Below are positions 43,084-53,969 of a stretch of 64,000 bases of DNA, piece by piece; position 1 is the first letter of the stretch; the number at the start of each line of letters is the position of its first letter. The stretch is from Galeruca laticollis. Its lineage: Eukaryota; Arthropoda; Insecta; Coleoptera; Chrysomelidae. The DNA is taken from NCBI GenBank assembly GCA_963921935.1, contig OY998184.1, forward strand, positions 33,613,256 to 33,677,255. The letters are read 5' to 3'. The position numbers were made by a program, and so were the translations under genes. The notes beneath the pieces were generated by a model, which was given only the letters and a program-made list of their open reading frames with translations, had not been told where the DNA came from and did not search any database.

Positions 43084-43510
43084 GTTGTGATCCCTAAAAG
43101 ACACTACCTTAGAAATAATAATATTTAATCTAATAATAATTATAGTATTTAAGGAGCATCGGCCGACCATACTCAATGTCATTCACCAAAGAAAGATTGT
43201 TTTTGTTATTTTATAAACAGACATGTATAGTTTACATATCGAGGTCGGCTGTGCAGAAAAACACAACTATGTTTCCTATATAATGGATGTGAACGAACCA
43301 GGATGAGATTATTATTATTGTTATTAATACTTCGTTTGATATAGTAGTGTATTTTTAATGTATTAAACTTGAACCCAGTGATTTTATAAATGTGTCGTTG
43401 TTTATTCTGTTCCCGAACACAGGTTGCAAGGTAAGGGGTCTCTTCCATAATAATATGCCCTTATGGTAAACATCGAGTATACGAGGGACCCTTACTAAGT
43501 AACCACCACA
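43084..43510 (+). repeat. 3' LTR of element C, complete (about 427 bp), with PPT
   Basis: AAGAGGGGATGA (about 43072-43083) is the polypurine tract; the LTR starts TGTTGTGATCCC and ends CACCACA. The last 345 bp match the 5' copy. The CR1/Jockey-like RT frame resumes after it at 43511. Confidence 0.8.
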
Positions 43511-44224
43511 ACCGCAATAAATCTCATTTCAGATTACTTAGTAAACCGAATACAGCGGGTAAGGGTAGGTGTTGATAAAAGTTCTGAATGTCTCGTAAAA
43601 TGTGGTGTACCTCAGGGAACGGTTCCAGGACTGCTGCTGTTTGTAATATATATGAATAATATTACAAGAATCCACAACTTCAAAGGTTATTTAGTTTGTT
43701 ATGCTGATGAGACAGCAATAGTATTGGTGTACTTAAATTATAATAAACTTACCTTAAACGTCAAAAAAACGAAATGTATTGCTTTCAGTCCCAATGTAGT
43801 TGATCAATCATATAAATTGGATGTTAAATTTCATAAATCAGATTGCAACAATAAATGTAAGTGTCCCATAATAGAAAAAGTTGGTTATATAAAGTATTTA
43901 GGTGTCATAGACCAACTCATTCGCTGGTCAGAACACATAACAAATGTAAGTAAAATATTACGTACGTTAATGCATACAGTTTATAATCTGCGCGATATTT
44001 TACCAAAAAGAAAGTTACTTATGTTTTATAATTCACTAGTTAAAGCAGTTCTAAGATATTGCATTGTTGCATGGGGTGGAATATTTAATACTATTCTTAA
44101 TATACTACAAACTACTCAAAACACAATTTTAAAAATTATTTTCAATAAAAGTAAGCTTTATTCCACTGAAAAGTTATATAATGAAACAAAAGTTTCCAAT
44201 ATAAAACTACTTTATGTTGTAACA
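43511..44224 (+). pseudogene. CR1/Jockey-like element, part 2 (RT palm and thumb)
   Basis: Resumes at I-S-D-Y-L-V-N-R after element C, with G-V-P-Q-G-T-V and the catalytic box at about 43702. That box reads Y-A-D-E instead of Y-A-D-D. A short deletion follows it (box to L-T-L-N-V-K-K-T-K). The thumb Y-I-K-Y-L-G-V-I is intact. Open frame 43652-44296 overruns into the next insertion after about 44224. Confidence 0.75.
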
Positions 44225-45346
44225 AGCCGATCGCCTGTTACGATTTTTATCGGACTATGGTATTTTAATTTCGTCGTACTAATGTTTCGAAATTAAAAAA
44301 CTTGTTTCTCTTCCAAATTTCGTGTATTTAAACGATATCGTACATTGGAAGTCTCTTCCTATCAGTAAAATTCATGAGTTAGTACCTACATCGTTGTGGT
44401 TTCACATATTTGCTGGTAAGTTAGATTTTTGAAATATTTTTCTCGATGTTTATACTGTTTGATTTAAAATTATAATATGGGCTGGCGTTTGATGAATTTT
44501 GTATGTTTAATTCTTTTTTATTGTGAAAAAAAAGAAACATTTTAAATTCTTCTTGTAGCAAATTTTTAATAATTTCTTTTCATTATTTTTTTAGCTTTTT
44601 CATAATTCCGCATTTTCTGTTTATTTAGGGAACAAAGCGAATATGATAGAACAGACTTCTGTTAGTTTTATTTTAAAAACTAGATTCAGTTTTTTATGTG
44701 TTGAAGTATACGCTTCCTATCTGTTCTATTTATTCCTTCCTTCCCAGAATTTTTCCTTGATTTTTACTCTATTTTCTTTCCTCAGCTCTGCAGCCCCTGG
44801 GTAGGCCCTATGAAAACACCACCCATACAAGACAACAGAAAACCGGCCGGGATGGATTCAGGCCCCCATCTTCATCGACTAGGACCTAGCTAAGAGCTGA
44901 ATAATTCCAGAACCTCTCCAAGATAAGTCCTTTGTCTTATACTCAATTCATGGAAATCTAGAATTGGAGATTTTTATTGTGTAACGACGTTCGTATTCGT
45001 CTTGTTTTTTGGATATGCAGTTAATGTGAATTATCTATTGAGTTATAAATAAATATAATTTGCTGAACATTTGATATTTGATTTTCAGCAATTTATAATA
45101 ACTTGGACCATCGCGTTAAAATATTTTTAGTATTTCGTTTTGTTAAGTTGAAGTAAATATATGGTTTTCCAGCTTTCAACATTTTTAGTTTTTTTGTTTA
45201 ATTTAAGTATCGCTTAAAAAGCTGGTGGCGTCCAATTTAATATCGATTGTTCATCACATCCCGGTGATTGCTATAAAGATACATTAACTGGAGTCGAATA
45301 CCACAACCTGAGGAAGAGTCTCAAGTCGGGGGAGAACATATGTTAC
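44225..45346 (+). mobile_element. 1.1-kb insertion of unknown type in the CR1/Jockey-like element
   Basis: CR1 coding similarity stops after TATGTT at about 44214-44219 and restarts after TATGTT at about 45350. The insert is T-rich with no open frame of note. It has several splice-site-like GTAAG and TTTCAG words and a CTGAGGA...ACATATGT stretch at its right end that recalls the hammerhead-plus-palindrome layout of the Penelope elements below, with a damaged core. I cannot name the family; a non-coding Penelope-type or solo-LTR fragment is possible. Confidence 0.45.
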
Positions 45347-45610
45347 AATGTTCATAGCTGTATAATGAAAATCTACACAAACCCTATATTATTTAAAATT
45401 AAAGATTCCCGAGTAACTAGATCCACAATTAATTTGGACATTTTAAAAAGTCAGTAACACAACGATCTTTGTTTTTCTTTGGTCCAAAAATTTATAACTT
45501 AATTCCATTGACTCCTCAACTAATACCTAAAGTTAGAAATTTTAGAGAAGAAATCAAAAACTACATAATGATACACCAAAATTCATTTTTAGAGATAATA
45601 CCATAAATCA
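45347..45610 (+). pseudogene. CR1/Jockey-like element, part 3 (C-terminus)
   Basis: Translates in pieces to the end of ORF2: N-P-I-L-F-K-I-K, R-S-T-I-N, then P-Q-L-I-P-K-V-R-N-F and a final stop at about 45606. Frameshifted once near 45455. Confirms that 37495-45610 was one element before insertions. Confidence 0.65.
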
Positions 45611-46361
45611 AACAACTTTGTAGCATAAACAAACTTAGTAGTGAAAGAGTAAACAACTGAAGATCGCCTTCGATATAATGACCATTGCTTAGAAAAAAAA
45701 TCATTACTTATACTACACTAAATGTATAATTATGTTTCTCTGTCGACTCTTTCCCGGATGTCGCCCGGATGTATGTACTTCTTTATTGCGCCAACCTGTA
45801 ATAGTACTTTTCATCACATGACAAGTGCAAGCGCAGCCACCATTTTGAAAGAGCGGTAGTTAAAAAGTTTCGTACTGTTTTGTGCAATAATAGCTGGAAA
45901 TGCAATATTATCTCCACAATCAAACCCATCACTAATACAAATTATTGATGGTGCGGTACTTGTTGAGGAATCAGTTGAAGCGTATAATTGTAAACGACCT
46001 ATTGTTTTATTTTTTTCTTAATGATATTTTTAATAAGTATTATTTGTTTAGTGTTTGTTGATTTTAATTATTGGTACACAGGTATTTTAACATGCTTATT
46101 TACAAAACAGTATGAAAAATATGGCTGAGCTGCACGCATGCGCACAAAAAATAATTGTGATGAAAAGGTCTATTGGTAATAAATGTACAGATGGATGGAG
46201 TTACCAGAGTTGGCACATTACAAAACAAGCAAATCTTGCCTAGGTTATCATGCCAGGTCTGGAGATTTTGGTATATATATATATTTTTTCGCTTTTTGTA
46301 TTATTGTACTTAATTATTGTATAATAAATTTGATTGATTGATTGAATTTAATTTTCCCATG
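45611..46361. other. Stretch without a recognised gene
   Basis: No domain on either strand. Contains an AT dinucleotide run at about 46270-46280 and a TTGATTGATTGATTG run near 46330-46344. Confidence 0.4.
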
Positions 46362-46628
46362 CTACAGCCCAGACTTCTGAAATGTTTGAAAACTGCGCAT
46401 AGAAGGTTCTTCATTTAATTCATAACTTCGAGCTTTGCAAAATTGTTCAAATTGAGACCAAACAGATCGTTTGATTCTAAGGTTATTGGCAGGCACAGAT
46501 GTTTTAACCAATTCATTTATTTCTGTTTTATCAGAACTTCCGAATCTCGACGAAGAAGTCATTTTCATTAAATTATAAAATGAACTGTCAAATGTGACAA
46601 AAGAAAAGAAACATTTTATCACTGACAA
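46362..46628 (-). pseudogene. Crypton-type recombinase, N-terminal fragment
   Basis: 89 codons, minus strand. S-V-W-S-Q-F-E-Q-F-C-K-A-R is the helical start of the core-binding domain seen at the N-terminus of Crypton/KIAA1958-like tyrosine recombinases, where a T-x-x-A-V-x-x-F-x-x-F-C pattern is usual. The catalytic domain is absent. Short, so the call is weaker than for the 2709-3135 fragment. Confidence 0.4.
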
Positions 46629-47125
46629 GAGGAAGCGAATTTTTATCCGCGATAAACAAAAATGATTGGTTCAAAAGTTAAATCCTCATTGAACCATTGT
46701 CTGTGTTGCTATAGTGATGGAAATAATCACTATTAAATATTTATATAATCACCATAATGATTACAGCGTACGAAATCATTTTAATTTCAATCTAAAAGTT
46801 ATGCTTGGTATGAAATGTTATGAGTATGTGAACAGTGATAATGAAATTCTACTAACAAATTATAACCATAATTAAATACCATCGAAATTGTTCACCATTA
46901 TAAAGTTATAAATGAAGAATCAGCATTGACTTGCTTGAACGATATATAAATGTTATCAATTTATTATCATTTGCTTTTCCTTTAGATAATATAATTAGCA
47001 AATAAAATCTAAAATAACAGTTGTAGACAGAATTTTGTATATCGTGAGTAATATGGGACGAGTTATTGGGAAATATTCTTTCTTTTCTTCTCTTATTATT
47101 CATTCATCTTCTCAATTTTTTCTTC
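46629..47125. other. AT-rich stretch without a gene
   Basis: No coding signal; many ATAATTATAA-type words. Confidence 0.4.
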
Positions 47126-47520
47126 TATTCCTCATTTCCATTCACTATCGAAATAATAAAACGACCAAGAAATCTGGCTAAGCTGACAGATAATATTTAC
47201 AACTTAACTGCCGAAAGCCAAGAAGACAGTTGCTCTGAAGCAGTTGTAAGTGAAATCTATAATCAAAATGAAGTGGGTGGAAAAAGTAAAACATACTCAA
47301 AGACACTTGAAATACCAAAAAGTGTATTTTCAAATCTACCTCTTCAAAAAAGAGAAACCGTGTAACTGAAATGGATGAAAAAATGATGCGTCTTATAGAT
47401 CACCAATTACAAAGATTCAAAGAAAAGACGAGGATCGAAACTTTATATTTTTTTGATTGTGAACGAAGTGCATGTTATTCCGAATTTGTCAGTTTAAAAA
47501 AAAAATTCCATTTATACTCG
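47126..47520 (+). pseudogene. Possible MADF/BESS-type protein C-terminus
   Basis: Two adjacent plus-strand frames (47066-47365, then 47371-47658). The useful part runs from K-R-P-R-N-L to K-R-E-T-V in the first and M-D-E-K-M-M-R-L-I-D-H-Q-L-Q in the second, then a F-F-D motif. This resembles the C-terminal BESS-like end of MADF-domain proteins, including the accessory proteins of PIF/Harbinger transposons. The N-terminal MADF domain is not visible. Low confidence; could also be a host gene scrap. Confidence 0.3.
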
Positions 47521-47658
47521 TATATTGTTGGATCTACCACCAGCCAGTTAATTGAATTTATTTTTTTATCAGTGAAAGTAGTAGTGTTAAGAAAATACAA
47601 GTTGCTAAGCCATTTAACGATTTGTTTTAAGATTTTAAGCTTATTATTGTGTTTTTAA

Positions 47659-48147
47659 TAAATAGTTTCAAATATTTCACAAGTTTTTATAATAATTATC
47701 TACAACTACATAATTGTTCCTGTAGGACATAACAACCAGGTATGTATAGTATTAAATTATTGCTCCAAAAAGGGTTTCATATTCTTAACTTTCTTTTGCT
47801 GGAGTTTTATTTAATTGTTATTTGAAAAAAATAATACCATCAAGTAAATATTCATACACATTTATTATAAAAAATATTTCCAGATTAGAATGAAAGACAA
47901 CATAGCTATTTTATTTCAAATGTTTTAATTAAAGTTGAAGAAAAGATTTAATCTGGAAACGTATTTTGTGTTAAATCAATTTAATTAGTGGAGTATTGAC
48001 GCTCTTCTAGTGTGGTCAATTGTCAGTGTCCCCCGTAACAAGATTTTAGTTTTTCTTTTATTTATTCGGTAATTAATGAATCAATTATTATCTGCAATAT
48101 GTTATTTTTATATATTTATTGTATTTATTATAGGATCAAAATAATTT
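47659..48147. other. AT-rich stretch; possible left end of the hAT element
   Basis: CAGTGTCCCCCGTAAC at about 48024 resembles a hAT terminal repeat start, and CCCTG at 50305-50309 could be the other end. The inner sequences agree only over a few bases and the 8-bp flanks differ (TCAATTGT versus CTCTAAAT), so the borders are not established. Confidence 0.3.
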
Positions 48148-49993
48148 TTGCCCATGGATAAATGGCTGAACTTGAATAAGAATGGTAATGACGCAGATGA
48201 TAACGCTACAAACTCTTCTCAGGCAGGACAAAGTATTGGAAAAGAGGCATCTAATGTGCGAAAAAGAAAATATGATGAGTCTTTTCTTCAATTTGACTTT
48301 ACATTTAAAAATTGTAAGGGTAATGAACAACCTCTTTGTTTGATCTGCAATGAATTATTGGCTTCGGAGAGTATGAAACCATCAAAATTAAAAAGAATCT
48401 TGAATCTTGAATCAAAGCATGTTTCGTATGTCAATAAACCTAAAGAATATTTTGAAAGACTGTGTAAATCTTTAAATAAAGAAAAGAAAAACTTTGAAAC
48501 ATTTATAACAGTTAATAAAAAATATTTACTAGCATCATATAAAGTTTCATACTGTATTGCTAAAAATAAAAAGCCGTTCACCATTGCAGAAGATCTTTGT
48601 TACCTGCTGCTATTAAAATGATGAAATACTACATGGAAGAAAATATGGCGATGATATTCGAAAAATTCCTTTGTCGAACGACACTGTCTCGAATATAATT
48701 TCTGATATTAACAAGGATCAATTAATACAACTTATTACAAGAATTAAAGAAAGGCCAAAATTTTCAATTCAGTTGGACGAAACAACTGATATTACTAAAT
48801 TGGCTCAGTTGTTAGTATATGTCAGGTACGTTTATAAAGAAAGCGTGGAGGAAGAATTGTTATTTTGTCGTCCTATGGAAGACCATACTACAGGAAAAGA
48901 CATATATTGTAAAGTTGACGAATGTTTAAAAACAGAAGGTTTAGAATGGAAACATTGCTGTGGAATATGCACAGATGGTGCAAGAGCGATGACGGGCAAA
49001 AATATTGGTTTTAAATCATTTTTTCAAGCTGCTTATTATGATCATATAACTTTTACTCACTGCCTTATTCACCGAGAGGTTCTTGCAGCAAAAAAATTAG
49101 CACCAGAATTGAACGATGTGCTTCAGGATGCTGTTAAGATCATACATTTTATTAAGAACCACGCCCTCAACAGTCGCTTATTTTCAAATCTCTATAAGGA
49201 TACGGATTCCAACTACACAACTTTGTTATTACATGCAGAAGTAAGATGGTTGTCAAGGGGTCAAAGTTTAAGAAGATTATTGTTATTAAAGGACGAGATC
49301 GAAATATTTCTAACCGAACGAAAATGTGAACTTGCTGCTTTTTTTCAAAATGACTTATGGCTATCCAAGCTGTGTTATGTGTCAGATATTTTTGCGAAGT
49401 TAAACGATCTTAACTTGTCTCTTCAAGGAAAAAATTGCGATATATTTACTTCAAATGATAAAATTGAAAGTTTTATTAAAAAGATCAACATTTGGAAAAG
49501 TAGGGTCGAAAAAAATTCGTTCGAAATGTTTTCCAGTGTCGACAATTTTGTAATCGAGAAAATTCATTGTAAAACTTTTATTGCAAAAACTATTGTAGAT
49601 CACTTAAAAGGGCTAGAAATACAGTTCCGGACATATTTTATATTAAATATTGATTTCCAAAAAATAGTTTGGATTCAAAAGCCGTTTTGGATTGGTTTAA
49701 GTGAGATTGATCACCTGCCACTTAAAGCTCAAGAGGAATTTGCAGAGCTTTCGAGTGACTCAAACTTAAAACTACAATTTCAAAAAACGCCCTTAACTGA
49801 ATTCTGGATCGGAACTAGAACTGAATTTCCCACAATCTCTGATATGGCGTTAAATGTACTTCTGCCATTCAACACCACATATTTATGTGAAGTTACTTTC
49901 TCAGCTTTAACACATATTAAATCCCAATATCGTTCAGCGTTAAAAAATGTTGGTCTTACGTCCAGCAGTTTCAAACATTCCACCAAGATTTGA
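48148..49993 (+). pseudogene. hAT transposase, ZBED5/SCAND3-like, frameshifted
   Basis: First open frame 48148-48621: M-D-K-W-L at the start, a BED-type half finger (P-L-C-L-I-C-N-E-L-L, then P-S-K-L-K-R) that lacks its final His residues in the normal place. About 50 bp with two frameshifts (near 48590-48670) leads to the second frame, 48671-49993. It has Q-L-D-E-T-T-D (catalytic Asp), C-T-D-G-A-R-A-M-T-G (Asp), H-A-E-V-R-W-L-S-R-G (Glu and Trp) and the C-terminal hAT dimerisation motif L-L-P-F-x-T-T-Y-L-C-E-V-T-F-S. About 610 codons in all, near the family's full length. One repair away from a complete protein in appearance; relics of this family are often domesticated in vertebrates. Confidence 0.8.
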
Positions 49994-50387
49994 TTTGTTA
50001 TGCAATAAAAAACAGGCACATCCATCTCATTAAATTTTTAACTTATACTTTAATTTAATATCCACTTTTATTTTTGAAACTATAATAAATACAATCTTAT
50101 AATTTTTTGTGCAATTTTTAATTTTAGATTTTTGTATGTTTCAAAACGAATTCTAAACTTATATATTTTCATATGTATATGTATATTGTTACCTAATAAA
50201 TAAATCATCAAAAACTATTAATTTATTTTTCTTTTATATTTGTATGGAGTCGTCAAGAAATTCGCAATCAAAAATGGGGTCGTGAATTACAAAAGTTTAA
50301 GAAGCCCTGCTCTAAATAGATAGATAGAACCTGTAAAATATCGTTAAGCTGCAGGAATTTGGAATATTTCTATATAAATCACGATCC
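49994..50387. other. AT-rich sequence after hAT
   Basis: Probably the 3' UTR and right end of the hAT element, up to about 50309, then unclassified sequence. Confidence 0.4.
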
Positions 50388-50462
50388 GGCCGGAATTCCG
50401 GCGGTCCGGTCCAGCTACCGGCAAGAATCCCTGTTTCGGCTGGACCGGCCAAATACTCCATC
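50388..50462. repeat. GC-rich palindromic block
   Basis: GGCCGGAATTCCGG (about 50395-50408) is palindromic, and GGTCCAGC...GCTGGACC form arms of a second stem around 50416-50454. GC content is far above the flanks. Perhaps the core of a MITE. Confidence 0.5.
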
Positions 50463-50851
50463 CGGTACATCCCTTTTATTCAACCGCTTTTCGAAATAAC
50501 AACAACTACTTTTTTTATTCAAGCAATCCGTCAGTAAACTATGCTACAACCGAGAAAAATAAAAATTTCTACAATATATTCAAATTACTGGGTGACCCTA
50601 ATTTTATGCTCGGCTGTTGGTTCAAGTAGCCTTCTATATGTTTGCACAGAGTAGGTACTTCTAATTCTACATACAATTCATCAACATTTCTAAAATGAAC
50701 TTACAGGATCACGAGGAAGTTAGTAATGTTTATAACCCTCAGTAAGTAACTCTCGCATGTTGTCTATACTATTTTATCTGAGAAAGTTTCAGTTATGACC
50801 CACATATATTGATTTTTCTTACCTATATAAAATGTAGCTGCCTACTGAGTT
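50463..50851. other. AT-rich stretch without a gene
   Basis: No domain or repeat recognised on either strand. Confidence 0.35.
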
Positions 50852-51310
50852 ATAGGGTGTTTTTTTAATAATTTAAAAACGATTTGTGCTCAGTACTTTA
50901 AACCTATTTTACGTATCCATTTCATGTTTGACAGAAAGTGTAGGCACTGTACATCCTACGAAATTATGTTAAAAAAACCTTTCTGGCAACTACCATAGGC
51001 GGACGACGGGGGCAACTGACTGGTTAATCGTTCCCAAATTCTACGCCACTTGCGGAATAGAAATAATTGCTTTTTACGCAAATACCGCATAACGATGAAG
51101 TCACAATATTTCTCATAAGTAAAACATGTAGCTTCTGATCCACAGGTAATATTTTCAGTCGTCACATACCACTGTTACGCCTAAATTGTCCAGTTTCTCC
51201 TAATCGATGAAAAATACTGCTGAAAGTTTGCCGATTGGGTTGAACTCTATTTGGATACATTTTTCGATATCTGCGAGCAGCAACAACACAGAATAATTTT
51301 CGTTTACATA
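50852..51310 (-). pseudogene. Transposon fragment with DUF4817-type HTH domain
   Basis: On the minus strand about 51290-51180 reads A-A-R-R-Y-R-K-M-Y-P-N-R followed by P-N-R-Q-T-F-S-S-I-F-H-R-L, the helix-turn-helix pattern of DUF4817 found in arthropod transposon proteins. The rest of the ORF (open 50956-51165 in another frame) is degenerate. The left edge TATAGGGTGTTTTTTTAAT at about 50852 looks like a transposon terminus. The main transposase domain is missing. Confidence 0.5.
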
Positions 51311-52094
51311 AACACAAAGCACGTCTCGTGTTTCAAGATTAGTAAAATTGTTGTGTCGACGAATTTTCACTTAACAGACTTTAAATTAGACCACTATCAC
51401 AATTTCAAGTGACATTAGCCAACAGCTATGACAGCAATGACATCACCCAGTATAATGATAATAATAATATTTTTCTCCGATCGTGGGAAAACTGACACAA
51501 TTTTGACCTGTTTTCTATGCGCAAAGCTGAACATTCGAGAATAGTGGGCAGTTGCTTAGCAATTAGAAAATAACAGTGCGGTAATATTCTTACCGTACTG
51601 CTATAGCGTGCGGTGATGTTACAAATGGATTATTACAATAAAATGAAACATAGTATGGTTTTAATTTTTATAGGTATTGATAAAGTTGTTATAAAAGAAT
51701 TAAAACAAACATCTAATTTATAACGATATTCTTGAACACAAATTAATTGTTAATATTTACATTTATTGTACAGTTTGTACAATTTGTAAATTGTACTGAA
51801 GGGCAACGAGAATTTATAGATGTTGAAGCTGCATGGCTAATTATTTGGTTTATCTATGTACATAGAGAAACCTATCTTAACTTACTTGATTACATCTTGA
51901 AATCAATATTTTTTAATTAATTTTTTAAATGTAAATCAACGATCGAAGGAAAAATAGTATGTATAATTCATGGGTCTCGTCGCTACGCTCCTCGTCTGGT
52001 AATTATCACAGTCGTTTAGGAATATTATGGTTTTCCCACTAACTATACAATATACTATTATACACCATGTAAATTCACAATTACAAAATATATA
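51311..52094. other. AT-rich stretch without a gene
   Basis: Nothing recognisable; short open frames only. Confidence 0.4.
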
Positions 52095-52420
52095 GGTACA
52101 TAGGCCAGGCGGCAAGTAATGTAAACCGTAAAAAAATGTTGGCAAAGCTTTTATTGTTTTAAATCGTTTATTAGAGTGTGATTATCAAGAATATAGGTTT
52201 TCCCCATACCCTTAAGGCCCGCGTCGATCTCAGTGAGACTACAAAGGTACATATTTTTGGTTTTTCGGTAATATCTCGATTTCTCTTTATCGTACGGCCA
52301 AAATGGTCCTATATGAAATAAAAGGTGACAAAGTTCTGTACAAAATAGCTCTCCATCATTTTTCCATGGGACTTATAGTTTCGGTGTAGTAGCCGCGCGA
52401 AGTTGTGCGAGTTTTGACAA

Positions 52421-53602
52421 ATGCAGTAAATATCGATTCTTGCTGACGGAATTTTACTCTTCTCTCGGACTGGTGACTGTTGACAATATAAATAAGCACA
52501 TATTGCAAAATTTTTCATAAAAAGGTATAGAACTTTTGTTAAAATAGCAAATAGTTTGATTTATTGTGGATTTCATTAAATACATTTCTGCAGCGGGTCA
52601 GTGAAATCAATCTAATCGTCTTCTTTTCAACAAATCACGACATTCTCGCGTAAAAGGTTCGTCCTGACCTGGTATTTTACCCGAATTTGATGGTTCAGCA
52701 GTGATTTCCTTCACTTCAATCCTGCTCTCGTTGTCGATCAAAGATGACTCACACTCAGAATCAGTCATTTAAATGCCTGGTGCAGCTGAATGCTCGAACT
52801 GCACTTCGATCTCGTGATCAACGTCAAAATTATCTTCTTCCATATCCATATTTGCGCAAGACGGGGCCCAGCAACTTCCACACAATATCGAGCAACGCAG
52901 CCCAGTCTTCCTGCAGCTACAAGCTGCTTGATACCCTTGCTTGCACTTGAAGGATATCGTGCTGAGAAGCTCCTGCGGGGCAGCGCCTATTAACGTAGGA
53001 ATTGGTGTTAGTCCATTCCTCGTGCTTTTCCAGCCCCAATCTTGCGGACTCTCCTCGTTTCCGTACCACGTTTAAACCTGAGGGTAGGTTCTGAAGGAAT
53101 GCTGTCGTGCTGCTGCTTTGGTTGGTGGTGAAGATGCAAGATGGCAAGCACTCTTAGAAATTGATTTCGTGAAGCACTGGAACCTGCAATCATTCAACGA
53201 TGTGTCACCGCTCGCTCCATAGAGTGCTCTAATGACAGATTATGTACTCTCCCCACCTAAGAGCAGGGCCTGTTTCGCATCTGCCTGCACCAGCAGGCAT
53301 ATTTTCGAGAATCCCAATGCCAGCACTCGTGACGCACGGTCTATAAAAGAGACCGGATTTATACTTGTGATGCCCTTCCCGTATTCTTAGAACCAAACAG
53401 CCGTTTGGATTACGAAATAAATTTTTAAACACAAGCTTATAATATATTGCAGACGACACAACACATACTTATTATCAATGATGAATTTGAATTACTTATA
53501 CATGGTCATAAAAGAAATAGAACAAATTGTCAACAGTCACCAGAACCAGAGAAGAGTGGAATTTGGTAAGCAAGAATCGATATTTAATACATTTAGTGTT
53601 TT
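52421..53602. mobile_element. Inverted-repeat insertion between left palindrome arm and Penelope
   Basis: About 75 bp at 52425-52495 (for example AATATCGATTCTTGCTGACG) is the reverse complement, with changes, of 53529-53602 (AAGCAAGAATCGATATTTAA). So the 1.2-kb block has terminal inverted repeats, as a DNA transposon would. It contains the Cys-rich fragment below. No target duplication identified. Confidence 0.5.
52600..53150 (-). pseudogene. Cys-rich C-terminal fragment of an arthropod repeat-borne ORF
   Basis: Minus-strand reading, in one main frame with a stop: P-T-K-A-A-A-R-Q-H-S-F-R-T-Y, then D-W-G-W-K, L-I-G-A-A-P-Q-E-L-L, then C-K...C-S-C-R-K-T-G-L-R-C-S-I-L-C-G-S-C, then an acidic tail ending near 52607. 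I recognise this arrangement (WGW, PAPxxLL, CxCRKxGLxCSxxCxxCxGxxCxN) from many unnamed arthropod proteins in repeats. Its function is unknown to me. The spacing of Cys suggests metal binding. Confidence 0.5.
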
Positions 53603-53740
53603 TAAATGAAACTCACGGTCTCTAGTTAATTCCACAATATAATACAAGTTATTGAAAATTCTAAAAAATTGACAATTGTTTCGATAAATCAATATCATCG
53701 TCAGAATGACAGAAGTTACATTTCATTTCATGCCTACCTG
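53529..53740 (-). ncRNA. Hammerhead-like motif at the 3' side of the minus Penelope copy
   Basis: On the minus strand CTGACGA (53698-53704), a 4-bp stem GATA/TATC with a 6-nt loop, GAAAC (53678-53682), the palindrome ACAATTGT (53672-53679) and a GTC cleavage triplet (53671-53673) follow in the order of a hammerhead ribozyme core. Stem I is short (3 bp visible). Hammerheads with very short stem III are known from Penelope-like elements. Activity untested. Confidence 0.5.
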
Positions 53741-53969
53741 ATGTTTAGTAGTTATTTTTGGCTAAACCAAGAAGTAACCTAACTTGTGATTGGCTTAATA
53801 TATGTTTATAGAAAAAAGAAGAAGATGTGATATTACAAATATTGAAGCTTAGATATTATTAGCCCTATGGTGATATCATGGATATCATTTTTCCAATTAA
53901 GATCAGTATAACTGTGCAATGATATAGAAAACCAGAAAAACTATATCTGCTGATCTTTACAATTATCAC

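Larger units (their letters stand above)
38391..43510 (+). mobile_element. Element C: chimeric mdg1/412-like LTR element lacking PR and RT
   Basis: Direct repeats 38391-38734 and about 43166-43510 are the two LTRs; the 5' one lacks about the first 85-90 bp of the 3' one (43084-43510). TGGCGAC after the 5' LTR fits the tRNA-Arg PBS of mdg1/412. Contents: a repeat-rich leader, small membrane-protein ORF, gag fused in frame to a LINE-1 ORF1p-like module, then the end of RNase H and a nearly intact integrase. Protease, RT and most of RNase H are absent. Inserted in the CR1/Jockey-like element. Confidence 0.85.

Noticed and set aside
48024..50309. Exact hAT element borders
   Set aside because: Candidate termini share only a few bases and the flanking 8-mers differ.
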